NCBI GenBank assembly: GCA_036365145.1
Contig: JAEOAD010000031.1
Span: forward strand, 12,682,001-12,746,000
Direction: 5' to 3'
Origin: Orientallactaga sibirica
Taxonomy: Eukaryota; Chordata; Mammalia; Rodentia; Dipodidae
DNA length: 64,000 nucleotides
Part shown: positions 21,217 to 31,616 of the stretch, in pieces
Position numbering within the stretch: the stretch's first letter is position 1
Layout: every line of letters begins with the position of its first letter
Position numbers and translations under genes: made by a program
The notes under the pieces: model-generated
Databases searched by the model: none
Told to the model about the DNA's origin: nothing
The model's input: only the letters and a program-made list of their open reading frames with translations

Positions 21217-21357
21217 TTTTTTTTTTTTTTTTTTTGGTTTTGCGAGGCTGACCTGGAATTCACTATGTAGTCTCAAGGTGGCCTCAAACTCACAGTGATA
21301 CTCCTACCTCTGCCTCCTGAGTGCTGGGATTAAAGGCATGTGCCACCACGCCTGGCT
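21217..21357 (-). mobile_element. B1 SINE, short tail side
   Basis: Poly(T), then GCGAGGCTGACCTGGAATTC through CCACCACGCCTGGCT; the GGTAGGGTCTCACTCTAGCC part is missing. CTAGAAAC occurs on both sides (21209 and 21361), a target-site duplication. Confidence 0.88.
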
Positions 21358-21505
21358 AACCTAGAAACCTTTTTATAGCAAAGGACATTGTGAATAGAGC
21401 AAAGAGGCAACCTAATGGGAGAATAGAGAAAATCTTTGCCAGCTACACATCTGACAGAAGATTAATATTCGAGATATACAAAGAATTCAAAAACCTAAAT
21501 AATAA

Positions 21506-21667
21506 GCCAAGTGTGGTGGTGCATGCCTTTAATCCCAGCATTCAGGAGGCAGAAGTTGGAGGATCACCATGAATTCAAGGCCACCCTGAGACTCCATAGT
21601 GAATTCTAGGTCAGCATGGGCTAGAATGAGACCCTACCTTGAAAAAGAAAAAGAAAAAGAAAAAGAA
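21506..21667 (+). mobile_element. B1 SINE in L1 ORF2
   Basis: GCCAAGTGTGGTGGTGCATG through GAATGAGACCCTACCTTG and an (AAAAAG)n tail. Confidence 0.9.
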
Positions 21668-21699
21668 AGGGGGCTATGGAACTAAATAGAATTCTAAAA

Positions 21700-21745
21700 A
21701 AAAGAAAGAAAGAAAGAAAGAAAGAGAGAAAGAAAGAAAGAAATA
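21700..21745 (+). repeat. (GAAA)n microsatellite in L1 ORF2
   Basis: About 11 GAAA units replace an AAAAGAAGAAAT segment of ORF2, so it expanded in place. Confidence 0.85.
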
Positions 21746-22331
21746 CAGATGGCCTATAAACATCTAAAATAATGTTCTCCATCCTTAGCCATCAGGGAAA
21801 TGCAAATTAAAACTATTTTGAGATTCCACCTCATTCCTGTCAGAATGGCTACCATCAAAAAAATAAATGACAGTAAATGCTGGCAAGGATGCAGTAAAAG
21901 GAACCCTTCTACACTGTTCATGGGAATATAAACTGGTACAGCCATTGTGGAATTCAGTGTGGAGAGTCCTGAGACAGCTAAAAATAGATTTACCATATAA
22001 CCTAGCTACACTATTCCTAGGCATATATCCTAAGAACTCATCACACTACCTTAGACATACTTGCACATCCATGTTTATTGCCACTCTATTCACAATAGCT
22101 AAGAAATGGAACCAGCCTAGATGTCCCTAGACTGATGAATGGATAATGAAGATGTGGTATATTTATACAATGGAGTTCTATTCAGCAGCAAAGAAAAATG
22201 AAATTATGAAATTCACAGGGAAAGGGATGGATCTAGAAAATTATCTAACAGTGGAAAGCTTCAGGATGGATCTCCAGAGAATGGAGGAAGGGATATTATT
22301 TATTACTACAGATCCAGGGGAAGTTCCATAA

Positions 22332-23372
22332 TGAAATGGCTTGCCCTTCACAGGACCAGGCAAGAGGAAAAAAGCCAACCAGCCACCACACCAAACACTG
22401 CAAAAGGTTCTCTCTCAGGTGGGGCATATCTTTACAAAATATTTAGACTTGTAGCAAGGTGATTTCAGAGTTAGTAAAACACTGAATATATTGGACATAG
22501 CAGGAACAAAAAAACAAACACCAATGGGGAGCTATTTAAATGTGAGTTGTAAAACAATAGCAGAGACCAATAAGCTATAAAGTGACAATAAGGGCGGAAG
22601 GAAAGGGGAGGACTTAAGGGGATGATATTGTATATATGTAAGTAGATAATCATCTTACTGAGGGGTAGAATGTCCTAAAGGAGGTCAGTGGAAGAGATTG
22701 AGTAAAGGAAGAATGGTAGGATGGCTAATCAAAATTTAGGAGGGTATAAATAAGCCATATGGAAACATACTATTTGGGGCAATGGCATACCCAGAAGCCA
22801 TAGATTGTTACTAGAAATATTTCAGTGCCAGGGATGGGATACCTTCCAGTGAGTTGTTGGCCAGGGAGGGTCCCTGATGCCCCCAAAATATTACAGACCA
22901 TTGCCAAGGCTCTTGAGTTCCCACCAGAAATAGATGGTAAGACTCTATTGCTGAAGACTCCACATTCTTGGGCTGCAAGGTCACTGAAATGTCAAGCTGG
23001 AGGTGAGCTGAAAACCTCCTCCCTATGGATCAGCTGACAGAAAGCTAAAAAAAGCTAACTACACTGCATGCAGCCCCATGGGAGAGAGAAGTCATCAGTG
23101 GAGATAAACAACAGTGGACACTGCAGGCCTTAAGTTTGGTCAGCCAAGACAAATGGGCCAACAGCTGCAATAGTGGCATGTCTGTTATGGGGGAAACCAA
23201 CCACTCACTAATTGGACTGGAGACCCACTCCATGGGAAAGAATACGTGCCTAGTACTGAAAACCTATGATGGGGATGTCATGAGCCCTAGGGGTGTAACA
23301 CCTGCTGGTGTCTGGTTAAAATTATGCTCGCCAAAGTGCCCTGTTTGTCTTCACATATACACAAAATCCCAT
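22332..23372 (+). mobile_element. L1 3'UTR (type I), missing its end
   Basis: It follows ORF2 directly and aligns with 33330-34055 (GAGTTGTTGGCCAGGGAGG, ATTGCCAAGGCTCT, CTAATTGGACTGGAGACC, GCCTAGTACTGAAAACC). The alignment stops after GCCAAAGTGCCCTGT, before the terminal 3'UTR and poly(A). Confidence 0.8.
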
Positions 23373-23375
23373 GAT

Positions 23376-23700
23376 CATAATCTCTTCACACCACCCTCCT
23401 TGTTTCCTCCTGAATTCCCCCTCCACTGGATCTCTTCTTCTTTCCAAGTAATCTCTCTTCTATTTTGATGTCATCATTTCCCCTCCTATTATGCACATCT
23501 TGTGTAGGTAGAGTCAGACACAATGAGGTCATGAATACTTTGGCCTCCTTGTGTCTGAAAGACAGCATCCCAAAGCACTCCTCCCCTTTCTTAGGCTCTT
23601 TCATTCTTTCCACCAACTCTTCCTCAGTGGTACCTGCACCCTGGAGGGTATGATAGAGATGTTTGTCAGTGCTGAACACTCCACTGTCAATTTTTGTTGA
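23376..23700 (-). mobile_element. L1 3'UTR segment in antisense
   Basis: On the minus strand it reads GTTCAGCACTGACAAACATC, then AATAGGAGGGGAAATGATGA and CATCAAAATAGAAGAGAG, matching 34180-34440. It lacks the last 80 bp and poly(A). It continues, after a gap of about 110 bp of consensus, where the sense 3'UTR stops, but inverted. Confidence 0.7.
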
Positions 23701-23774
23701 TTTTTTTAAAATCTTTTGTTTTGGAGGGGAGTTTGGGGGTAACCGTTGTTTGGATTTTTTTGCTTCTTTTTCTG

Positions 23775-23910
23775 TTTCATTTTGTCTTTGTGAGACAGAG
23801 TGCCATGTATGCCAGGCTGGCCTTGAAGTTGCTATGTAACCAAAGATGACCTGGAAGTCTTGATCCTCCTGCCTCTACTTTCCAAATGTTGGGATTTACA
23901 TGGCTTCTCG
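23775..23910 (-). mobile_element. Old B1-like SINE
   Basis: GTGAGACAGAGTGCCATGTA, CAGGCTGGCCTTGAAGTTGC and CCTCCTGCCTCTACTTTCC; diverged and without a clear head. Confidence 0.55.
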
Positions 23911-24333
23911 TCTGCCTCACTTTTGCAAAGATGCCCTCACTTCAGGTAGGCCTGCCTCACTGCCACAGATTACAGTTAAAGACCTGCAAGGCCTCTTGAC
24001 CTCTTCCAGATGGCAGAAGTGACTTTTAGTTAAGTTGGGGAGTTGTGTCATTAGCATCTCATGCAGGACTCTAATCTCTCCCAGACCCAGAGAAGGTACA
24101 GAAAGCCACTGCACAAGCCGCCAGCTGTAACTGTGCTGCTGTCCTTGTAAGCAGGGAAAAAACAGGCCGAGCTCTGCAGCTTCTTATGAACAAAAATTCC
24201 ATTCCTTAATTAGGTTTTCTCATTTAGGACAAGAGAAAACTTTGGGGCTATTATTAGACCAAAAATGGGTTCATTTAACTGCCCTACTTTTAAAAAATAA
24301 CTTTACTTTTATAAATTAAAAACTTATTTTTAG
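23911..24333. other. Unclassified unique sequence
   Basis: No recognised repeat or exon. Confidence 0.4.
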
Positions 24334-24480
24334 CCAAAAGACTCCAGTTCGATTCCCCAGGACCCACATAAGCCAGATGCACAAGAAGGCGCAAGCATCT
24401 GGAGTTTGCAGTGGCTGGAGGCCCTGGCATGCCCATTCTCTCTCTCTCTCTCAAATAAACAAATAAAATATATTTTTTAA
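24334..24480 (+). mobile_element. DIP SINE, 5' truncated
   Basis: It begins at GCCAAAAGACTCCAGTTCG, so the A box is lost while the B box GTTCGATTCCC and the tail remain. It cannot start its own pol III transcription. Confidence 0.85.
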
Positions 24481-24609
24481 AAAAGAGAGATATTTCTGTT
24501 TCTAACTCTTTTTAAATTTTATTTTATTTATTCACTTATTTACTTAAAGACTAGAATCTGCCCACATATGAGAGAGAATATACATTGTTTGTCAGGAAAA
24601 AATACTTTT

Positions 24610-24812
24610 AAGATATTTTTATTTATTTACTTGTGAGCAGAAAGACAGAAATGTGCGAGTATGTGCATGCCAGGGCCTCTTGCCACTGCAAATCAACTCC
24701 AGATTCATGCACCTCTTTGTACATTTGGCTTTACATGAGTACTGTGAAACTGAACCCAGGCCAGCAAGCTTTGCAAGCAATCACCTTTAACCACCGAGCC
24801 ATCTCCCCAGCC
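24610..24812 (-). mobile_element. DIP SINE
   Basis: Reverse-strand element from TTTATTTATTTACTTGTGAG to GAGCCATCTCCCCAGCC. CAGGAA plus TTTTAAG appears on both sides (about 24594 and 24814), a probable target-site duplication. Confidence 0.88.
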
Positions 24813-24984
24813 TCAGGAAGAATTATTTTTAAGTGTTAGAAGAAGCCTCTGGACGGCTTTGAAAAAATCGTCAAGCATGACTTTGGCCTTAATGGCCAAA
24901 GTATACATTTAATAGTCTGGAGTCAATGACCCCAAAGGCTGTCCAGCTCTGACAGTCTATGGTTTTTGTTATTGGTGATGGAAG

Positions 24985-25076
24985 TAGTTTTTGTTTGGTT
25001 TTTGCATGCTGGAGATAAAACTCAGGACCTCCCTCATGCTAGGAGAGAGCTTTATTACTAAGCTACACCCCAGCAA
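24985..25076 (-). mobile_element. ID-like SINE fragment
   Basis: GCTGGAGATAAAACTCAGGA, CTCATGCTAGGAGAGAGC and AAGCTACACCCCAGC are the reverse of the ID/tRNA-Ala-like head. Confidence 0.6.
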
Positions 25077-25088
25077 CTATGGCTTCTT

Positions 25089-25222
25089 TTTTCTTTTTTT
25101 TAAACCCGAGGTAGGGTCTCGCTCTAACCCTGGAATTCACTATGTAGTCTCAGGGTGACCTTGAACTCACCTCTGCCTCCCAAGCGCTGGGATTAAAGTC
25201 GTGCACCACCACGCCCGGTTTG
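25089..25222 (-). mobile_element. B1 SINE
   Basis: CGAGGTAGGGTCTCGCTCTA to CCACCACGCCCGGTT, with short internal deletions. Perfect target-site duplication CTATGGCTTCTT at 25077-25088 and 25224-25235. Confidence 0.93.
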
Positions 25223-25409
25223 GCTATGGCTTCTTTATGTTCGTAGTTTGCCTGCAGCTTTGACCCATCACATGAGGTCAAGTGTGGAACTTCCCAAGTG
25301 TAGAATTATGTCATGGTTCAAAAGTTTTGGATGCAGAAGCATTTCAGATTTCACATTTTAGGGTTAGGATACTCAACCTCTGCCGAGCCTTCCAATCTCA
25401 CACCTTAAT

Positions 25410-26345
25410 TTTTTTTTTAATTTTAATTTTTTTAATAATTAGAAACTTTGTGGTATGGACAAATCACAGTGTTGGTCCCATTTCCCTGCCCCCAGCCTTC
25501 ATTCCACTGAGAGTCCTCCTCAGTGGGCTGACTGGTATTACCATGGGGTTATGGGTTGTGAGTTATGAGAGCAGCAGTCAGTCATTGTGGGGTAGGCAAT
25601 TCCTCTGTACACTTCTTTGCAGCCTGTGGCTCTTACTAGTTGTCTGCCCCTCCTCCGCAATACTCCCTGAGCCTTGGCGTGGGTGTTATAAGTCTTCTTC
25701 AGGGTTATGCTCTCAGCAATTTCTGGATTTCTGCTTTGGTATGTTTTGAAAGACCTCAGTGTCTATTGTCATCTCCCTGGAGCAGGTTGTCAGGTTCACT
25801 GTGAGAACAGCACTCTTGCTTAATTCTCCAATTCCTCTGTGGTGTCACCTGGACCCTGGCTGATGCAGGAGGTGGCTCATCTCACAACATAGAGTCAGCT
25901 ATCTTTTCTTGTCATGTTGATGGATTTTGGTTCTCCCCAGTTTTCACTGCCTTCTGTAAAAGAAAAACCAGATTCTCCAACAGACAATGAGAGCAGCATG
26001 GGTTAAAGGGGATATGCATAGGTAATGAAGAGAGATTTTGACGGGTCTATCCTTTATTTTAGCCAAAGACTGGTGGGAACTTCCCATCGGAGTCCATGAC
26101 TGGATTCTGACTTGGTTCCTACTTCCAGCTATGAGTTCCTTCCCACTGAGCAAGTTTCTTAGCCAATCATAGAGCCACTGGTTACCCACCTAGGCTGAAT
26201 GCCACTATTGCACAAGTGTGTACACCTTGTCTGGCTGGTTGATTTTGTCTCTAGGAGGATCCCCTGCTTGTTCACAACATTGGTGGCCAATTTTCCCCAG
26301 AAGTTCATGTAGCACTTCCCAGCACCATGAGGGCCAGCCATGAGG
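25410..26345 (-). mobile_element. L1 3'UTR (type II), 5' truncated, antisense
   Basis: Poly(T)-rich start (25412-25437), then GGACAAATCACAGTGTTGG, CACTGAGAGTCCTCCTCAG and ATTTCTGGATTTCTGCTTTG. It is homologous to 55110-55690 in the same direction and to 10140-10855 and 47020-47495 in the opposite one. Confidence 0.8.
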
Positions 26346-27711
26346 GAGCTACCGCATCTTAATTTTATCTGTTTTTTTGTTTTGTTTTGTTTTGTTTTTT
26401 ACCCATATGATCTTTAGATACTGCTAGAGATGATAACAGCTCCCGCCTGTTTGGGATCCCCATGCAGCTTCCATGCGGATGATCCCGTCTATGGCCTAAG
26501 ACACACAGCATCTGCCATCTACAGAGTGGGGAGAGAATGGGTGGAAATGTTCTCTGTCAGTCCCAGATGTTAATTCAGTCATTGTGCGTCAATGGAGGTC
26601 TTCAGACTGAATTCACAACACAACTCATAACCTGAAGAGGAAGCACATGAGTCCTGGAGGGGCGGCCTGGCATGATGAAAGTTTTAAAACCCATACTCAT
26701 AAAATATGATGAGAAAATTCATCTGTGAGTTTTATAGCCAACAAAATCTGCAATGTGTCTTTTATGGATGTTTTTAATGTTCGCTGCAGGAAGGCAAGCC
26801 ATGGGGTTAGGGTTCCATCTCCCTACCTGGAAACCAGAGATAACACTGTCCCTTCCAGAGCAAGGAGGAGGTCTTCCCAGCAGGCCAAGCCCTGGGCTCC
26901 ACAGACCAGTTCATCCTGGCTTCTCAGGACTCATGTTGATTGTGTTGACAGTTTGAATTCAGTTCTATAGCCCAGGTATTTGGGACTCGCCTCTCAAGTT
27001 TGTCTTATAGGAATGTGATTCCCCCTAAAAGCTAGGTTTGTTCACACATTCTCTGAGATACCCCATGAGGCAACATGGGTATCCTCTGGGAGTATTTTTT
27101 GGTGCTCTCTCTTCTTGCTATTCACTCTTGACTCCAGAGCTACTGAGCACCTTTAATTCTAACCTGGACCAGCCCTTAACACATCCATGATAGGCTATTG
27201 TGTGCCCAGATGAGAGCCAGGAGCCACAGAGTGAACAGATAGCAGAGAACCTTGCCCTTGAAGGCTTTGTGCCAACACCCACAATTAGCCCCTTCTACTT
27301 TCCCAATTTCTTCCAGCCACAGCCTCACAATGTTGTCCCTTCCCACGTTCTGTGATGCAGTGAAGGGCACCAACATCACTTGATCCACATTACCACGGGA
27401 GAAGCTGGGAGTTCTCTTAGACGCTGATCAACCCACCAGCATTTATCCTCCTGATTCTCCTAGCTCTTCAGTCTTTCCTCTCTGAGATGCCACCGGACGT
27501 GAGGATGTGCATTGTGAAATTTGAAAAGGGGGCATTTACCTGTGGTCCACAGGAATGGTGCCCCTAGAGTGCAATGGAACAGAGCTCTTTCCACTCCCCC
27601 TGCTCTGACCTCCATTTCTGTCTGGATACAACTTGGTCTGCAGAAAGACAAACTCTGCACCAGCTCAGGCCCTGCCCCTCCATCCAGGCTCCACGCTCAT
27701 CTTCTGAAAAG
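26346..27711. other. Unique stretch, 1.4 kb
   Basis: No repeat family recognised except a GTTTT run at about 26375. GGGATCCCCATGCAGCTTCC near 26452 and other GC-richer patches are not clearly exonic. Both strands carry short open frames only. Confidence 0.4.
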
Positions 27712-28045
27712 TCATGGGCTGTGTAGATGGTTCAGTGGGTAAAGTGCCTACTGTACAAGCATGAAGCCCTGAGTTTGGATCCTCAGCACCCACATAAAAA
27801 CCAGGGGGTGCAGCGGGGAAGTCAGAGACAGGAGGATCCTTGAGGCTTGCTGGCTACCTAACCTGGCCAAATGGGTGAGTTTTGAATTTGAGTGAGAGAC
27901 CCTGTCTCAAAATACAAGGTGGAGAGATATCAAGGAAGATACCCAATGTCAGCCTCTAGCTTCCAGATGCACACCTGTGTGCCCACATTCAGACACTCAA
28001 TGCACACCACACACAGATACACATGCAAAGAACTAATTGAAAAAA
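27712..28045 (+). mobile_element. B4 SINE
   Basis: GGGCTGTGTAGATGGTTCAG, ACAAGCATGAAGCCCTGAG, GTCAGAGACAGGAGGATCC and a CA-rich tail; the usual central B1 head is partly deleted. Confidence 0.8.
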
Positions 28046-28052
28046 ATTTTAA

Positions 28053-28200
28053 GAGACTGGAGAGATGCCTTAGCAGTTAAGACACTTGCCTGCAAAGCCA
28101 AAGGATCCAGGTTCTATTCCCCAGGACCCACGTAAGCCAGATGCACAAGGTGGCGCATGCATATGGAGTTTGTTAGCAGTGGCTGGAGGCTCTGGTATGC

Positions 28201-28267
<67 letters not shown>

Positions 28268-28280
28268 AAATAAGGAAGGA

Positions 28281-28316
<36 letters not shown>

Positions 28317-28320
28317 AAAT
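28053..28320 (+). mobile_element. DIP SINE with long (TC)n, (CA)n and (GAAA)n tail
   Basis: Full element. Its CT region has expanded to a (TC)n run at 28205-28252, followed by CA units and a (GAAA)n run (28276-28318). GCACAAGGTGGCGCA at 28143-28157 is the best CTCF-like core among the DIP copies. Confidence 0.92.
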
Positions 28321-28401
28321 ATTTTTTAAATTATTTTTAAAGGAGAGGAAAAAACACATCTTGTCACCCATTCCACTTCAAATCCTTCTGCAGATCCCCA
28401 C

Positions 28402-28428
28402 TTCAAACTCAAACTCAAACTCAAACTC
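28402..28428 (+). repeat. (CAAACT)n short tandem repeat
   Basis: Four to five CAAACT units; the next DIP inserted in it and duplicated ACTCAAACTC. Confidence 0.85.
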
Positions 28429-28587
28429 GAGAGATGGCTTAGCGGTTAAGGCGCCTGACTGTGAAGCCGAAGAATGCCTTTTGATTCTCCAGGTCCCATG
28501 TTTAGCCAGACATGATGCCGCACTTGCCCACAAGGGGCACATGTGTCTGCAGTTTGTTCACAGCAGCTGAGAGGCCACTGGCGCACC

Positions 28588-28635
<48 letters not shown>

Positions 28636-28651
28636 TTCAAAAAAAAAAAAA
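28427..28651 (+). mobile_element. DIP SINE, variant subfamily II
   Basis: GAGAGATGGCTTAGCGGTTA, CATGTTTAGCCAGACATG, GCCGCACTTGCCCACAAGG, CAGCAGCTGAGAGGCCACTG and a (TC)n run. Confidence 0.9.
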
Positions 28652-28654
28652 CTC

Positions 28655-29280
28655 AAACTCTCTAACAAGGCGTGCAAGGCCCACCTCCACCAGGTCCCTG
28701 CTTCCTTCTTCAACTTCATGCTTCTAGGACCATCACAGGAAATGTGATGCTGGCTGAGTAACACTGAAGAGTCTCAGAATCTCCTACAGTACTGCTCATC
28801 TACTGAGACTGAGACCCAGCCAGCCTCAATCCATCCCTCCTTGTTTTTTGGTTCATCTACCTAGACTTTTCATCCCTCAGGACCCAACTCACCTCCTCCA
28901 GGCTGTACTCTTTTATTTCTTGCTGTTGTTTTTTGTTTTGTTTTTGTATTTTTTTATGAGAACAAGAGAGAGAATTAACTGGCTCATGAGGGCCTCCAGC
29001 TATTACAATCAAACTCCAGACACATGTGCCATCTTGTGCACATGTGCAACTGTGCACATGTGTGGATGTGGTTTACATGGGACCTGGAGAGTCAAATGTG
29101 AGTCCTTAGCTTTGAAGGCAAGCACCTTAACCACTAAGCCTTCCCTCCAGCCCCAGGCTGTACTCTTAACCACCCTTTCCTGTATTCTCCCTCCCCCAGC
29201 TTGAGCCTCGGCTAGCTGCTTCACCTCTGAGCCTAGGACACAGAGTAAGGCTCATTCATAGTCAGCCAACAACTGCTGCA
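28655..29280 (+). mobile_element. L2 LINE 3' end relic, split by DIP
   Basis: GCAAGGCCCACCTCCACCAG and later GGACCCAACTCACCTCCTCC resemble the end of L2 (AAGGCCCAGCTCAAGTGCCACCTCC pattern), and GAGCCTAGGACACAGAGTAA resembles its terminal CCTAGCACAGTGCC region. Divergence is high. Confidence 0.5.
28911..29153 (-). mobile_element. DIP SINE in L2 relic
   Basis: Reverse-strand copy from a GTTTT-rich tail to AAGCCTTCCCTCCAGCCC. CCAGGCTGTACTCTT occurs before (about 28898-28912) and after (29154-29168), a 15-bp target-site duplication. Confidence 0.93.
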
Positions 29281-29352
29281 GGAAGAAGAGGCCTGCTGGA
29301 CCCCATCCCCTCAGTCCTCTGAACAAAAGAGTTGAGGCACTTTGCTCCTGTG

Positions 29353-29694
29353 CATTGGTTACTTTTCTCATTGCTGTGACAAAATACCTGCAAAGGCAAC
29401 TTCAGGAAGGAGGGTTTATTTCAGCTCACAGTTTAAAAAGGTCCAGTCCATCAAGGTGGGGAAGATACGCTGGCAGAGCTTGAGGCAGCTGCTTGCGTTG
29501 TACCTGCAGTCAGGAAGCAGAGGGGTATGTATGCTGGTGCTCAGCTCACTTTCTCCTTTTGCTGAAGTCTGGGACCCCAGCCCATGGGATGGTGCTCTTC
29601 CCACCTCAGTTAATCTAATCTAGAAAATCCTTCATGGACCTGAAATTTGTGTCCCAAGTGATTCTGGATCCTGACAAGTTTATTAACCATCACA
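29353..29694 (-). mobile_element. MaLR LTR (MT/ORR1-like)
   Basis: On the minus strand it starts TGTGATGGTTAATAAACTTG and contains TCTAGATTAGATTAACTGAG, CATCCCATGGGCTGGGGTC and AAATAAACCC, ending GAGAAAAGTAACC. This is the layout of rodent MaLR LTRs. It appears to be a solo LTR. Confidence 0.75.
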
Positions 29695-30088
29695 CCCCAA
29701 GAATTTCTTCCCAGCCTCCCCTACCCCAGGCAGCTGCCAGAGCCCTGTAAGACCTCACTACCTGAGCCCTGATCTCTGCCCTTCTTCCCCTCCACCCTCC
29801 AGTGCTTCCTTCCCTCTGCCTTTCTTCCTTCCTGCCAGCCCACCTCTTGGATTGAGCCTCCAGCCAGCAGGACTGTTCGTGCTGCTCTCTGACCGCCCAG
29901 TTAGAGATACCATCTCTTCCCTTTCTAAGTCTTCCTGCACAGTAAACAGCCATCCCCTGGCTCATGGCCAGAACCCAATTTACCTAGACGGCATCCGGCT
30001 TCTCTGGAAAAAGGGCCTTGTGCCCAGCCCTGGCCTCTCCTCCCCAGCTTCCTGACTCCTCCGTGAACTTGCTGCAGTCTCTTTAAAG
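29695..30088. other. Unclassified unique sequence
   Basis: Pyrimidine-rich, CCT-rich sequence with no recognised repeat. Confidence 0.4.
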
Positions 30089-30226
30089 AATGTGTCATTC
30101 TCATGCCTGTAACCCCAGCATTTGGGAAGTGGAGGCAGTAATATCAGAAGCTCAAGGTCATGCCCTTCAGGTACAAAGCAAGTTCACAGCCAGTTTGGGC
30201 AAAATAAGATCCTATCCCAACAAAAG
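30089..30226 (+). mobile_element. Old B1 SINE
   Basis: TCATGCCTGTAACCCCAGCA, GAAGTGGAGGCAGTAATATC and AAGATCCTATCCCAAC. Confidence 0.7.
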
Positions 30227-30229
30227 GGG

Positions 30230-30575
30230 GAGTTTGGGAGATGGCTCAGTGTTTGCCAGGCAAGCTTGAGGGCCTGAGTTCAAATCCCTAAAGGCACATA
30301 AATGCCAGGCATGGCAGCACATGCCTGGAATCCCAGCACTGGGAGGCAGATGGATCCCTAGGGCAAGCTGGCTAGCTAGATTAACCAAATTGGTACGCCC
30401 TAGGTGCAGCGAGAGACCCTGTCTCTATAAATAAGGTAAAGAACCACTGAAGACACCCAGTGTCAACCTCTGAGTTTCACACATGTGAGCACACATATAC
30501 ACAGTTGCATGGACACACATGTGCCTACACTCATGTGAGTACACACATAGGCCCACACCACACACACACCTTGCT
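30230..30575 (+). mobile_element. B4 SINE
   Basis: GGGAGATGGCTCAGTGTTTG, CTGAGTTCAAATCCCTAAAG, CATGGCAGCACATGCCTGG, GAGAGACCCTGTCTC and a CA-rich tail. Confidence 0.82.
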
Positions 30576-30896
30576 CTGTTTAAATTGCCAAGGGCAACTG
30601 CACGTCATAGAGTCTGAGAGGGACATTTCACCCACACACCTGCCATGTTTCTAGGAATGGAACTGTGGTGCCAACTCCTGCTCCTGCTCCTGGAGTCAGT
30701 GGACTGGAAAAGATGAAAAATACTCATGTAATGGGAGTTTGGGGGTGAAGCAGGGAGACTGGGGAGTTACTGTCTAATGCAGATTTTCCTCCTCTTTGCA
30801 AGATAGAAGAGTTCTGAAATGGCCCTTGATGAAAACTGCACATGACAGACGTAGTGAATGTCACTGCATTCATACACCCTCAAGATGGCCAGGCTA
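30576..30896. other. Unclassified unique sequence
   Basis: No repeat recognised; a short CTCCTG triplet-like run at about 30680. Confidence 0.4.
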
Positions 30897-31036
30897 CTCC
30901 AGGCCTGGTGACTCATGCCTGTAACCCCAGCATTTGGGAGGTGAAAGCAGAAGGATCAGGGTTCAAAACCAGCCTGGGCTACATAGTGAGGTTGAGGCCA
31001 ACTTGGCCTACATGAGACTCTGTCTCAAAATAAGAA
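30897..31036 (+). mobile_element. Old B1 SINE
   Basis: CAGGCCTGGTGACTCATGCC, CAGCCTGGGCTACATAGTG and GAGACTCTGTCTCAAAATAA. Confidence 0.8.
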
Positions 31037-31276
31037 TGTTGTAGCTGGAGAGATGGCTCAGTGGATAAAGAGCTTGCTGCCCAAGCATGAGGACTGTACT
31101 TTAGATCCCCAGCACCCTTCTAAATGCTGCAAACTCTGGCTGGCCATGATGGCCACCTGTAATTCCAACACTCAGGAGGCCAACAGGGAATCCCTTGGGC
31201 AAGCTAGCTAGACTAACTGAATCAGCAAGTTCTGGACTCAAGTGAAGGACCCTGTGTCAGTAAATAAAGAGAGGAA

Positions 31277-31480
31277 TAGGCTGGAGAGATGTCTTAGAGG
31301 TTAAGGAGCTTGCCTGAAAGCCTAAAACCTCCTGTTGAAATCTTCAGGTCCCACATAAGCCAGATGCACAGTGACACAAGCACTCAATGTCACACATGTG
31401 CACAAGGGGGCACATGCATCTGTAGTTTGTTTGCGGTGGCTGAAGGACCTGGCATGCCCCCCTCCCCCTCAAATAATTAA
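31277..31480 (+). mobile_element. DIP SINE, diverged
   Basis: GGCTGGAGAGATGTCTTAGA to CTCAAATAATTAAAAA. It carries an extra block (GTGACACAAGCACTCAATG) like subfamily II. It interrupts the B4. Confidence 0.85.
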
Positions 31481-31563
31481 AAAGGAGAGCAATGGAGGAA
31501 GACCTCTGATGTCGATCTTTGACCCCCCATGCACACAAGTACCCTCACATACATATGAACTTA

Positions 31564-31616
31564 TACATACATACATACACACACATACACATACACCATA
31601 CACACATACATATGCC
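31564..31616 (+). repeat. (CATA)n/(CA)n tail repeat
   Basis: CATA and CACA units from the B4 tail. Confidence 0.8.

Larger units (their letters stand above)
15250..22331 (+). pseudogene. L1 ORF2 relic (endonuclease / reverse transcriptase), multiply interrupted
   Basis: ORF2p nicks target DNA and reverse-transcribes L1 RNA. The APE-type endonuclease region is at 15250-15980, with NIYAPD near 15573 and the SDHNG motif near 15925. The reverse transcriptase follows: DAENAFDKI before 17346, [10 protein letters not shown] from 17663 and the catalytic FADD at 17797-17808. The C-terminal part (IYTMEFYSAAKKNE) ends at TAA 22329-22331. It is split by an L1 3' end (16188), B1s (17387, 20222, 21217, 21506), a MaLR provirus (18024) and DIPs (20475, 21089). 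Stops and frameshifts between insertions show it was dead or decayed independently. Confidence 0.9.

Noticed and set aside
28200..28320. CRISPR-like or satellite array
   Set aside because: The repeated units are simple TC, CA and GAAA runs in a SINE tail; no spacer-repeat structure exists anywhere in the window.
29695..30088. Possible promoter or CpG-rich region
   Set aside because: The stretch is pyrimidine-rich but poor in CpG and has no initiator or TATA arrangement that stands out.
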